Shown here in pieces: positions 17,927 through 27,036 of a stretch of 64,000 nucleotides of DNA. The notes under the pieces are model-generated. The model searched no databases. It had not been told where the DNA came from and worked only from the letters and a program-made list of their open reading frames with translations. The translations under genes were made by a program, and so were the position numbers. How positions within the stretch are numbered: position 1 is the stretch's first letter; each line of letters starts with the position of its first letter. The DNA is taken from positions 21,879,873 through 21,943,872 of the forward strand of contig OY970820.1 of the NCBI GenBank assembly GCA_963853835.1, given 5' to 3'. Source of the stretch: Calendula officinalis. Taxonomy: Eukaryota > Streptophyta > Magnoliopsida > Asterales > Asteraceae.

Positions 17927-19140
17927 GTTCCTCATCCTCTTCCAAACAGGAAGACAAGAAGCCATTTAATCAAAAACTTGTATCTTTAACCCCATTCTCA
18001 AAACAAAATCTTCTCTCACCTTCAACACCTCCTTCACAAAGTTCTCAATTATATTCCAACATTCTTCAATCAAAACTTGTTGTTCCAAACACCACTCAAA
18101 TTAAAGCTGTTAGTCCTTTTCAAAAAACTCCTGTACTCCAACAACTTCAGAAAATCAATACTCCCAAACCTTTGGCTAAAACTCCATATGCAGCCAATCC
18201 AAATCTCCTTAGAATACAAATTCTTGAAGATTATCAAATTCACAAATTAAACCAAGGTTTTCATGTCCTCACAAATCATCTTTTTGGACAAAATAAAACC
18301 TTCTTTGTCGATTCATACAAAACTCGAGAATATTATCAAGCTATTCTTCAAGAGTCTGGTTCTGTCAAAATCATTCATACTTCAAATGATAGAAACATTG
18401 TTGATTATAGCAAAGCCCATATTTTCAAAATTATCTCTCCTGAAAATTGGGGTCCTAATCTTCATCTGGAAAAACCCCTTACCAGTTATCCATCTTATCC
18501 AAGATTTTCTTACTATGATTATCAAGAAGCATGGACTAAAACATTTTTTCTTCGAAACTATACTCATTCTTGGTTCATCTTTTTTGACATAAACTTCAAC
18601 TGTGAATACCCACGGTGGTTTGTCAACTGGTTCAAATACTTTGGAATTCTTCCAAATTGTTTATCAAACGAAGTCCATAATGGGTATCTCAAATTTAAGG
18701 AATTATTTGTACAACCAATTCCAGAATTTGAATACCTTTTACAGTTTGTCATGTTATTCAAAGTTCCATGGATCATGTCATGGACATTTCATTATCAAGA
18801 GGCAAAGGATTTTTCTCCACCATGGCTTAATCGCCAATTCCGTTTAAAATGGTGGGATAAAATGAAAATCTCTCAAGCCAATGAAGCAGCTGTTATCAAA
18901 CATTATCAACAAATCTATATCCAAAAACCAGAAGTTGAAGCTAGTTTTATCAATAGCCTTCCTCAGGCAGATGTAGATTTAATAACTAGAATCAAAAGTG
19001 CTTCTAGCTCCTCACCAGAAGAGCTCCAGAAATTACTTCAAGAGATCCGCCGATCGCCTTCTGTCTCAGATGATTCTCCAAAGTCAGTAAAAAATGATTT
19101 TCAAGATGCTCAAGATCCCTTTGAAGATCCATATGAGTAA
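17923..19140 (+). CDS. 405-aa last ORF, EPRV copy 2
   Basis: Same protein as 10600-11817, starting within the polyprotein stop (ATGA). Ser/Pro-rich N-terminus, aromatic-rich core, acidic Ser-rich tail. Its 3' 960 bases form the outer part of the left arm of the large palindrome. Confidence 0.65.
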   Translation: MSSSSSSKQEDKKPFNQKLVSLTPFSKQNLLSPSTPPSQSSQLYSNILQSKLVVPNTTQIKAVSPFQKTPVLQQLQKINTPKPLAKTPYAANPNLLRIQILEDYQIHKLNQGFHVLTNHLFGQNKTFFVDSYKTREYYQAILQESGSVKIIHTSNDRNIVDYSKAHIFKIISPENWGPNLHLEKPLTSYPSYPRFSYYDYQEAWTKTFFLRNYTHSWFIFFDINFNCEYPRWFVNWFKYFGILPNCLSNEVHNGYLKFKELFVQPIPEFEYLLQFVMLFKVPWIMSWTFHYQEAKDFSPPWLNRQFRLKWWDKMKISQANEAAVIKHYQQIYIQKPEVEASFINSLPQADVDLITRIKSASSSSPEELQKLLQEIRRSPSVSDDSPKSVKNDFQDAQDPFEDPYE

Positions 19141-19902
19141 AAAGATGTGTTAATTTTGGTGTACTACCTTTAAGGTATTTTATTCATTTATCAAAATGTA
19201 ATTATCAAAATACACATTGTGTGTATACCCCGGGTGAGTATACATTTATTATCAAACATTTATTATCAAAATATTTTATCAAGATACAAAAAGTTTCGTT
19301 CATAGTATCAATTTAATTATCAAAAGAGACATGTGGGTCCTACTTTCAAGGACAATGATCACAAAATGTCAAGATTACTTTCTAAAAGAAGATGCAATAA
19401 TCACAAGAGATAAGATTACTTTACCAAAAGAAGATGCTACTTTATAAAAAGAAGAAAAGAAGAAAGAAGACAAAAAGGAGATTATTCATTCAAAGACTTT
19501 TTAAGATTCAAGACTCCTATAAAAGGAAGCAAGGTTCTCATTCAAGAGGCATTCAAAAAATTCTAAGATGTTTAGTAAATGTCTAGAAAAATTTCTTTAT
19601 CTACTTCTCAATGTTCAAAGTCTTTAGACTTTCAAATCATTCTTTCTCCAGATGTATGTAAAAATTGTACTTCAAGTTTAATCAAAGAAGGTATTATTTA
19701 AATTCTTATCTTTAAATTCTCATTTAATATGTCTTATAATGCATTCTTTAACTTTCTTAAAGTTTTTTATCAACTTGTTGACTTACAAGAATTTATTAAC
19801 GAAGAATTTTCTAGAATAACATACTTGAATTCTAGATTATACAATGATCCATTTTGTCATAAAGATACAGTGAGTCACCTTATAATATTAAAACAAAGAT
19901 GC
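19141..19902 (+). promoter_or_regulatory. Intergenic region, promoter and leader following EPRV copy 2
   Basis: The only full intergenic region joined to a viral last ORF. The first 47 bases are absent from copy 1. TATA box at 19518-19526. It runs to the equivalent of base 4452 of the leader and then flips into the inverted copy. Its promoter would transcribe rightward into the reverse-complement leader, promoter and last ORF. Confidence 0.7.
19518..19526 (+). promoter_or_regulatory. TATA box, EPRV copy 2 downstream promoter
   Basis: TATAAAAGG, same context as 4068-4076. It faces the inverted promoter at 20434-20442. Confidence 0.65.
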
Positions 19903-19920
19903 ATACCAATCTTTAATTGA
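19729..19920 (+). pseudogene. Truncated 86-aa leader ORF fused across the inversion joint
   Basis: The first 58 codons match the 86-aa leader ORF. The frame then crosses the joint at 19902/19903 into the inverted primer-site sequence and stops at 19920. Confidence 0.8.
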
Positions 19921-19970
19921 GGAAATAATTTTTATTATGATTTAATATTTAATTGAGGAAATAATTTTAA

Positions 19971-20231
19971 TTATGATTTAATAGAGGAAATAATTCTTAA
20001 AAGTAAGTATTGATATTCTTGTGTTAATTCTAATTTTGTTATTAACTTTTTGTTTAAGCATCTTTGTTTTAATATTATAAGGTGACTCACTGTATCTTTA
20101 TGACAAAATGGATCATTGTATAATCTAGAATTCAAGTATGTTATTCTAGAAAATTCTTCGTTAATAAATTCTTGTAAGTCAACAAGTTGATAAAAAACTT
20201 TAAGAAAGTTAAAGAATGCATTATAAGACAT
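19971..20231 (-). CDS. 86-aa leader ORF, inverted EPRV copy
   Basis: Identical to 4279-4539 but on the minus strand, downstream of the inverted TATA box. Unknown product, possibly only leader sequence. Confidence 0.4.
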   Translation of the reverse strand: MSYNAFFNFLKVFYQLVDLQEFINEEFSRITYLNSRLYNDPFCHKDTVSHLIILKQRCLNKKLITKLELTQEYQYLLLRIISSIKS

Positions 20232-20433
20232 ATTAAATGAGAATTTAAAGATAAGAATTTAAATAATACCTTCTTTGATTAAACTTGAAGTACAATTTTT
20301 ACATACATCTGGAGAAAGAATGATTTGAAAGTCTAAAGACTTTGAACATTGAGAAGTAGATAAAGAAATTTTTCTAGACATTTACTAAACATCTTAGAAT
20401 TTTTTGAATGCCTCTTGAATGAGAACCTTGCTT

Positions 20434-20442
20434 CCTTTTATA
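20434..20442 (-). promoter_or_regulatory. TATA box, inverted EPRV promoter
   Basis: CCTTTTATA on the plus strand is the reverse complement of the viral TATA box. Transcription from here would run leftward through the leader and into the antisense strand of copy 2. Confidence 0.65.
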
Positions 20443-20819
20443 GGAGTCTTGAATCTTAAAAAGTCTTTGAATGAATAATCTCCTTTTTGTCTTCTTTCTT
20501 CTTTTCTTCTTTTTATAAAGTAGCATCTTCTTTTGGTAAAGTAATCTTATCTCTTGTGATTATTTCATCTTCTTTTAGAAAGTAATCTTGACATTTTGTG
20601 ATCATTGTCCTTGAAAGTAGGACCCACATGTCTCTTTTGATAATTAAATTGATACTATGAACGAAACTTTTTGTATCTTGATAAAATATTTTGATAATAA
20701 ATGTTTGATAATAAATGTATACTCACCCGGGGTATACACACAATGTGTATTTTGATAATTACATTTTGATAAATGAATAAAATACCTTAAAGGTAGTACA
20801 CCAAAATTAACACATCTTT

Positions 20820-21780
20820 TTACTCATATGGATCTTCAAAGGGATCTTGAGCATCTTGAAAATCATTTTTTACTGACTTTGGAGAATCATCTGAGACAGA
20901 AGGCGATCGGCGGATCTCTTGAAGTAATTTCTGGAGCTCTTCTGGTGAGGAGCTAGAAGCACTTTTGATTCTAGTTATTAAATCTACATCTGCCTGAGGA
21001 AGGCTATTGATAAAACTAGCTTCAACTTCTGGTTTTTGGATATAGATTTGTTGATAATGTTTGATAACAGCTGCTTCATTGGCTTGAGAGATTTTCATTT
21101 TATCCCACCATTTTAAACGGAATTGGCGATTAAGCCATGGTGGAGAAAAATCCTTTGCCTCTTGATAATGAAATGTCCATGACATGATCCATGGAACTTT
21201 GAATAACATGACAAACTGTAAAAGGTATTCAAATTCTGGAATTGGTTGTACAAATAATTCCTTAAATTTGAGATACCCATTATGGACTTCGTTTGATAAA
21301 CAATTTGGAAGAATTCCAAAGTATTTGAACCAGTTGACAAACCACCGTGGGTATTCACAGTTGAAGTTTATGTCAAAAAAGATGAACCAAGAATGAGTAT
21401 AGTTTCGAAGAAAAAATGTTTTAGTCCATGCTTCTTGATAATCATAGTAAGAAAATCTTGGATAAGATGGATAACTGGTAAGGGGTTTTTCCAGATGAAG
21501 ATTAGGACCCCAATTTTCAGGAGAGATAATTTTGAAAATATGGGCTTTGCTATAATCAACAATGTTTCTATCATTTGAAGTATGAATGATTTTGACAGAA
21601 CCAGACTCTTGAAGAATAGCTTGATAATATTCTCGAGTTTTGTATGAATCGACAAAGAAGGTTTTATTTTGTCCAAAAAGATGATTTGTGAGGACATGAA
21701 AACCTTGGTTTAATTTGTGAATTTGATAATCTTCAAGAATTTGTATTCTAAGGAGATTTGGATTGGCTGCATATGGAGTT
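20820..21780 (-). pseudogene. 5'-truncated last ORF in the inverted EPRV copy
   Basis: Matches codons from about residue 87 to the natural stop of the 405-aa ORF. The start and first ~86 codons are missing; upstream on the minus strand it joins a 26-base A tract and a capsid-region fragment. Confidence 0.88.
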
Positions 21781-21804
21781 TTTTTTTTTTTTTTTTTTTT
21801 TTTT
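21779..21804. repeat. Poly(T) tract at an EPRV joint
   Basis: 26 consecutive T (A on the viral sense strand) join a capsid fragment to the truncated last ORF. The viral sequences on both sides have only short A runs at these points. Confidence 0.95.
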
Positions 21805-21960
21805 AAATAATTTTCAGTGGTAGAATATTTATCTTTTCTCTTGAAATATTTTAAAGCCTTCTTTTTATAAGGTTTTATTTTTGAAGTAGATGGCCCTGTT
21901 AAAGGTTGATAACCATATTGTTGACAGAAATTTCCTAATTCGTTTCTACTATTAATTCTT
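21805..21960 (-). pseudogene. Fragment of the capsid/nucleocapsid region of the EPRV polyprotein
   Basis: Reverse complement of about 7858-8011, the Lys-rich region before the CCHC knuckle. Joined at its right end to a plus-oriented RT fragment at 21961. Confidence 0.88.
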
Positions 21961-23459
21961 CAAAACAAGCTGAATATTTGATTAATGAAATCAATAGTGT
22001 TCGAACAACTAATCAATTAACTCAAGCTCATGTTCAAAACAAAATAAAAACTTTAAAAGAAAAATTTGAAAAGAATGTTTGTTCTAATATTCCTAATGCT
22101 TTTTGGAAAAGAAAACAACATATAGTAAGATTACCTTATATAAAAAATTTTAATGAAAAAGATATTCCTTCAAGATCTAGAGCAATTCACATGAATAATG
22201 AATTAGAAAATCATTGCAAAAAAGAAATTCAAGATTTATTAGAAAAACAACTAATAAGACCATCAAAATCACCATGGTCATGTTCAGCTTTTTATGTTAT
22301 GAATGCAGCTGAATTAGAAAGAGGATCACCAAGATTAGTCATAAATTATAAACCCTTAAACAAAGTTTTAGAATGGATACGATATCCTATTCCAAATAAA
22401 CGCGATTTATTAAAAAAACTTTATGACTCAACAATATTTTCAAAATTTGATATGAAATCAGGATTTTGGCAAATTCAACTTCATGAAGAAGATAAATACA
22501 AAACTGGTTTTAATGTTCCCTTTGGACACTTTGAATGGAATGTTATGCCCTTTGGTTTAAAAAATGCTCCATCCGAATTTCAAAATATAATGAATGATAT
22601 TATAATTCCTATAAGCAGTTTTGCAATTGTCTATATTGATGATGTCCTTATTTTTTCAAAATCCATTGATCAACATTTCAAACACTTAAACCAATTTTAT
22701 AACCTAATTTATCAAAATGGTTTAGCTGTTTCTGCAACAAAAATGCATCTATTTCAAAACCAAGTTCGCTTTCTAGGACATGATATAATTAAAAATACTA
22801 TTCGACCTATTAATAGAAGTTTAGAATTTTCTACTAAATTCCCTGATGAAATTAAAGATAAAAAACAACTTCAAAGATTTCTAGGATGTTTAAATTATAT
22901 TCATGAATTTTTTAAAGATCTAGGAATTATATGTAAACCATTATACAATAGATTAAAAGAAAATCCAGAACCATGGACTCAAAAACATACTGAAATTATC
23001 AAACAAATTAAACAAAAGGTTCCTACTCTACCATGTCTAAATTTACCTCATCCTAATGCTAATATTATAGTTGAAACTGATGCTAGTGACATTGGATTTG
23101 GAGGAATTTTAAAACAAAAAATTGGAAATTCAAAAGAAGAACAATTAGTTCGCTATTATTCTGGTGCCTGGAATGACACCCAAAGAAATTATTCAACTGT
23201 TAAAAAAGAAATTTTAAGCATTGTTTTATGTATCAAAAAATTTGAAGACGACTTATTTATGAAAAATTTTTTATTAAGAATAGATTGCCAGTCTGCAAAA
23301 ACAATTTTAGAAAAGGATGTCAAAAATATTATTTCTAAACAAATTTTTGCTCGATGGCAAGCCTTGTTAGGAAATTTTGATTTTCAAATTGAATTTATCA
23401 AAGGTGAAAATAATTCTCTTCCTGACTTTCTATCTCGAGAATTTTTACAGGGAAAATGA
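21961..23459 (+). pseudogene. 5'-truncated RT-RNase H part of the EPRV polyprotein
   Basis: Matches the polyprotein from about base 9105 of copy 1 to its end, with RT (YIDD) and RNase H complete in frame for about 490 codons. Capsid and protease are missing and there is no ATG at its start. It has the copy 1 state at the Ile/Met site and the copy 2 state at the stop site, so it comes from neither visible copy. Confidence 0.9.
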
Positions 23460-23601
23460 GTTCCTCATCCTCTTCCAAACAGGAAGACAAGAAGCCATTT
23501 AATCAAAAACTTGTATCTTTAACCCCATTCTCAAAACAAAATCTTCTCTCACCTTCAACACCTCCTTCACAAAGTTCTCAATTATATTCCAACATTCTTC
23601 A
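23456..23601 (+). pseudogene. 5' fragment of the EPRV last ORF
   Basis: First ~48 codons of the 405-aa ORF, ending at a joint with inverted capsid-region sequence. Seven bases (TTCTTCA) are shared by both parents at the joint. Confidence 0.88.
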
Positions 23602-24746
23602 GTAGTAATATAAAAATCCCACCAACCTTTAAGGTTGCCAGTGAAACCAGCAATAATCATATTAACAATTGAAGTTTGATTATTATTATGTGTTTGATAA
23701 GCATTAGCTGCCATAGTAATTTCATGAATAAGATTCATAATTTGATGTTCTGTAAATCCATCAATATTCCATTCATAAATAGAAGTACCATCATAAGAAG
23801 CCCGATCAAGAGTAAAATTCTTTTCTTCAAGTTGAATATCGGGTAAAGATGGTCTATTCCAATAATTTCTTATTTGCGGCCTAGGATTTCTAACAGTATT
23901 AGTTTGATTTATTTTATTTAATTTTGAAAAATCATTGGTAAGCCGATGAATGTCATCATTATTATTAGCGTTGAATTGTTGAGTTAGATCTTTTAAATCT
24001 TTTAAATTTATATCATTATTATCACTATCTGTTTCAGAATCCTCATTATTTAAAGTATTAATATTATTGGTATTGGAAATATTAAGTTTTGAAAGTCTTT
24101 TTTCTAATTCTTTAATTAGACTCTTATTCCCTAAATTAAAATCTTTTTCAATTTGCCAAGGAGTAAAACTTATATTATTTGTAACTTTACTTTTAGAAGT
24201 AGAAGCTTTATTTTTTTCTAATTCGGGTTTTTGATTAAAATGAGTTTCATCAATTTTTTCTTCTATTTTAAGTAAATGCTCTGTTATAATAGATAATGTT
24301 TCATTAGAGTAATTATTTTGATAAATAATATTTTGAAGACACTTATCTTTATTAACAGGATTAGGGGCTTGAACTAAAGGAGTGCCTATGTATTTATCAT
24401 TTATGATAATATCTGCTTTAGGGGGAAAATCAGTAACAATTTCTTTATGAGAGTTTGCATCTTTATAAATTTTTCCTATAATAGGAGTTATTATTTCATT
24501 CTTAAAAGGGTAATCTATATTATGTTTAGGAACATAAAATAATTCAAACCATTGAAAGAATGGAGAATGGATTTTATTTTCAAAAACATAGGTTTCCCAT
24601 AAACCAAAGTGAAGATATCTTAAATAATATGAATAATTTAATTCATGCCATATTCTTTTTTCATTATTATATTCTTTATAATATTCAATCTCTTTTAAAT
24701 AATCAAAATCAAAGTTAAAATCTAATTTTGAAAAATCAAGTTCCAT
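23594..24746 (-). pseudogene. N-terminal fragment of the EPRV polyprotein
   Basis: ATG at 24746 on the minus strand; matches copy 1 bases 6260-7409 (about 383 residues, up to the K-G-W-W-D capsid motif). The frame then reads into the inverted last-ORF fragment and stops at 23499. Protease, RT and RNase H are absent. Confidence 0.9.
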
Positions 24747-24763
24747 TGTTAAAGAAAAATCTA

Positions 24764-24934
24764 TTAACAAGTGTTTCTAGTTAGAATTGAAGAGGTATAT
24801 TTTATAGATTCTAAATTACGACATATTGTCTTTTCTAAGCCTTTGATTCCTATTTCTAAACGATTGATTTTTATAATTTGTTTATAATATTCTTTTGTGT
24901 TTATTGGAATATAGCTTAAAATTGTTAATTCATT
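24764..24934 (-). pseudogene. C-terminal part of the 98-aa EPRV ORF
   Basis: Matches the last 56 codons of the 98-aa ORF, including its stop. Upstream on the minus strand it joins an MP fragment, with about 540 viral bases deleted between them. Confidence 0.85.
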
Positions 24935-25223
24935 AGGGCTTTCCAAACGAGTTCTTGGTTCTAAAGTTGTTGACATAGTTTTATAACAAACACGATAAAT
25001 TATTGCTAAAGGTCTTGTATCATTTTTGAATTCTAAGTTTTTCGTTTCAACTGTTAGGACTAAACAATCTAAAATATTTTTATCAAATAATCCTACAGAA
25101 AAATTTGGATAACAGTTAAAATAAATAGGACCATTGGCAATATTGGTTTCAGCTAAAGCTAGAATAGAATTTTCAAAGTTTTTATGTCTTTTGTCTCTTA
25201 AGATTAGTAAAACAGGAGCATCA
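24935..25223 (-). pseudogene. Internal fragment of the EPRV movement protein
   Basis: Reverse complement of MP bases 5238-5526, the middle of the 30K core. By chance a continuous frame spans this fragment, the 98-aa ORF remnant and antisense last-ORF sequence (24764-25381). That fusion is a rearrangement product, not a gene. Confidence 0.88.
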
Positions 25224-25846
25224 TTTGTCAACTGGTTCAAATACTTTGGAATTCTTCCAAATTGTTTATCAAACGAAGTCCATAATGGGTATCTCAAATT
25301 TAAGGAATTATTTGTACAACCAATTCCAGAATTTGAATACCTTTTACAGTTTGTCATGTTATTCAAAGTTCCATGGATCATGTCATGGACATTTCATTAT
25401 CAAGAGGCAAAGGATTTTTCTCCACCATGGCTTAATCGCCAATTCCGTTTAAAATGGTGGGATAAAATGAAAATCTCTCAAGCCAATGAAGCAGCTGTTA
25501 TCAAACATTATCAACAAATCTACATCTGCCTGAGGAAGGCTATTGATAAAACTAGCTTCAACTTCTGGTTTTTGGATATAGATTTGTTGATAATGTTTGA
25601 TAACAGCTGCTTCATTGGCTTGAGAGATTTTCATTTTATCCCACCATTTTAAACGGAATTGGCGATTAAGCCATGGTGGAGAAAAATCCTTTGCCTCTTG
25701 ATAATGAAATGTCCATGACATGATCCATGGAACTTTGAATAACATGACAAACTGTAAAAGGTATTCAAATTCTGGAATTGGTTGTACAAATAATTCCTTA
25801 AATTTGAGATACCCATTATGGACTTCGTTTGATAAACAATTTGGAA

Positions 25847-25850
<4 letters not shown>
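25224..25850. repeat. Inverted pair of last-ORF fragments closing the EPRV cluster
   Basis: 25224-25522 is plus-oriented and matches 11296-11594. 25516-25850 is minus-oriented and matches 11657 down to 11323. The overlap makes perfect-looking 272-bp arms (25251-25522 and 25579-25850) with a 56-bp spacer. The parents share AAATCTA at the joint. No complete gene is encoded. Confidence 0.9.

Positions 25851-25887
<37 letters not shown>
25849..25887. repeat. (TA)n microsatellite at the right EPRV border
   Basis: About 39 bp of AT alternation, then a second short run (25890-25900) leading into retroelement sequence. It mirrors the left border at 3643-3722. Confidence 0.9.
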
Positions 25888-25889
<2 letters not shown>

Positions 25890-27036
25890 TATATATATAT
25901 GTAGGTGTGTATGCTTATGCGTTTATATGACGATGATAGCACCATGTGGTTAATGAGTATTGCTATTATGTTATGGTAAATGAAAATTTGGTTGGAAATG
26001 CGGGTTGCATTAGGTCATGAATAGGTATGGGATGCCTACGACTTCTCGAATATGTGAAAAAGGATGCTGTTAGAAAGCAATTGTTATTGAGGACCAGGAT
26101 ATGGTCAACTTGTGTGAAATTATGGTATGTGAGGCGAAGGTGATTGAAATGGTTCTAAGTAATGGTATAAGTGACCGAATGAAGGTTAAGAAGCGATAAG
26201 GATTGATGTGACCATAAGGTAATGTGAGAACTCGGAGAAATGTGAAAAGATGAGAATTTTGGAAATATGGACGATTGTTAAGGAAACATTAATGGGTGTA
26301 ACCGGAAGTGATAAGTCGAGAATGAGATCTCGAGGGTAGGGAATCTGTTAATTGGAAAAAGTATGGTTGACTTTAGGCAAAAGTCAAGATTAGTCAACAT
26401 ATGATTAGTTGACTTGGTTAAGGATGGGTTTTGACTTTCGTTTCGAATGACTCGCGATGATAGTAGTATAATGTATTAGTTGTGTGTATGAGAAAGAGGT
26501 AATGACGTAATTAAAAGAGTTATAGTCAAATTATGTCACTTTGACCCGTTGGGAGTTTTCAAGTTGAATTTGGGAATTGGGTATCTAATGGTTGATAAAT
26601 CATAATTAGAGGTCGATGGTAAAGGAAATTGTTGAAGTATAGTTGACTTTGTTCTTAAGTCAAGGGTTAGACGAGGTTGGAATATGGTAACTTGGTCGAA
26701 ACTAGACTTTGACATTGGTGTTGGTCGATTAGTTGATTATAATGCGTGGGTCATGTCATTTCTATGAGTATAAGATGATCGGTTAGAGGATTGAAAGTCT
26801 TGTGGTCAAAATTGTGCAAGATTGGCCCATTTGGGCACTAAAGGCTTAAGATTGATTTTTGACCCGTTTGGATCTAACGGGATTAATTGAGTGTTTACAT
26901 TCATATTGTTGACTAATTCGGGATGAGAAAAGTTTAACGGTAATAACCGCGGGAGGATGAGAATGGATACTCGGTAGAATGTGGATTGAAATTCTTAGCG
27001 ATTCCGAGGACGGAATCCTTTTAAGGGGTAGATAGT
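25888..27036 (+). other. 3' non-coding interior of the Ty3-type element
   Basis: About 1.15 kb between the right (TA)n and the 3' LTR. No open frame with recognisable domains. Composition matches 2441-3642, supporting one continuous interior before the viral insertion. It ends in a purine-rich tract. Confidence 0.6.
27017..27036 (+). other. Polypurine tract
   Basis: A purine-rich run containing AAGGGGTAGATAG directly precedes the TGTAAC start of the 3' LTR and is the expected plus-strand primer. Confidence 0.55.

Larger units (their letters stand above)
18180..21780. repeat. 1.72-kb inverted repeat (EPRV palindrome)
   Basis: The left arm 18180-19902 and right arm 20058-21780 are reverse complements of 1723 bp each. 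Both hold the last 960 bases of the final ORF, the intergenic region, the promoter and most of the leader. The 155-bp spacer (19903-20057) is the inverted end of the leader up to the primer site. Only occasional mismatches are visible, for example in the copy of 3921-3960. Confidence 0.93.
3721..25850. mobile_element. Endogenous pararetrovirus (Caulimoviridae) cluster
   Basis: A 22.1-kb block of caulimovirid sequence. Order: copy 1 (+, 3721-11817); a 96-bp inverted MP filler (11816-11911); copy 2 (+, about 11912-19902); an inverted partial copy (-, 19903-21780); a poly(T) joint; and a scrambled block of + and - fragments to 25850. Viral identity rests on the tRNA-iMet primer site TGGTATCAGAGCC, a 30K-type movement protein, and a polyprotein with capsid-like region, CCHC knuckle, aspartic protease, reverse transcriptase and RNase H but no integrase. 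Combining copies gives a circular genome of about 8.1 kb. Copies 1 and 2 differ at only a few positions. The genus is not assignable from sequence alone. Confidence 0.93.

Noticed and set aside
24764..25381. A 205-aa continuous frame on the minus strand, and a 172-aa frame at 25134-25652.
   Set aside because: Both are chance fusions across rearrangement joints between sense and antisense viral fragments.
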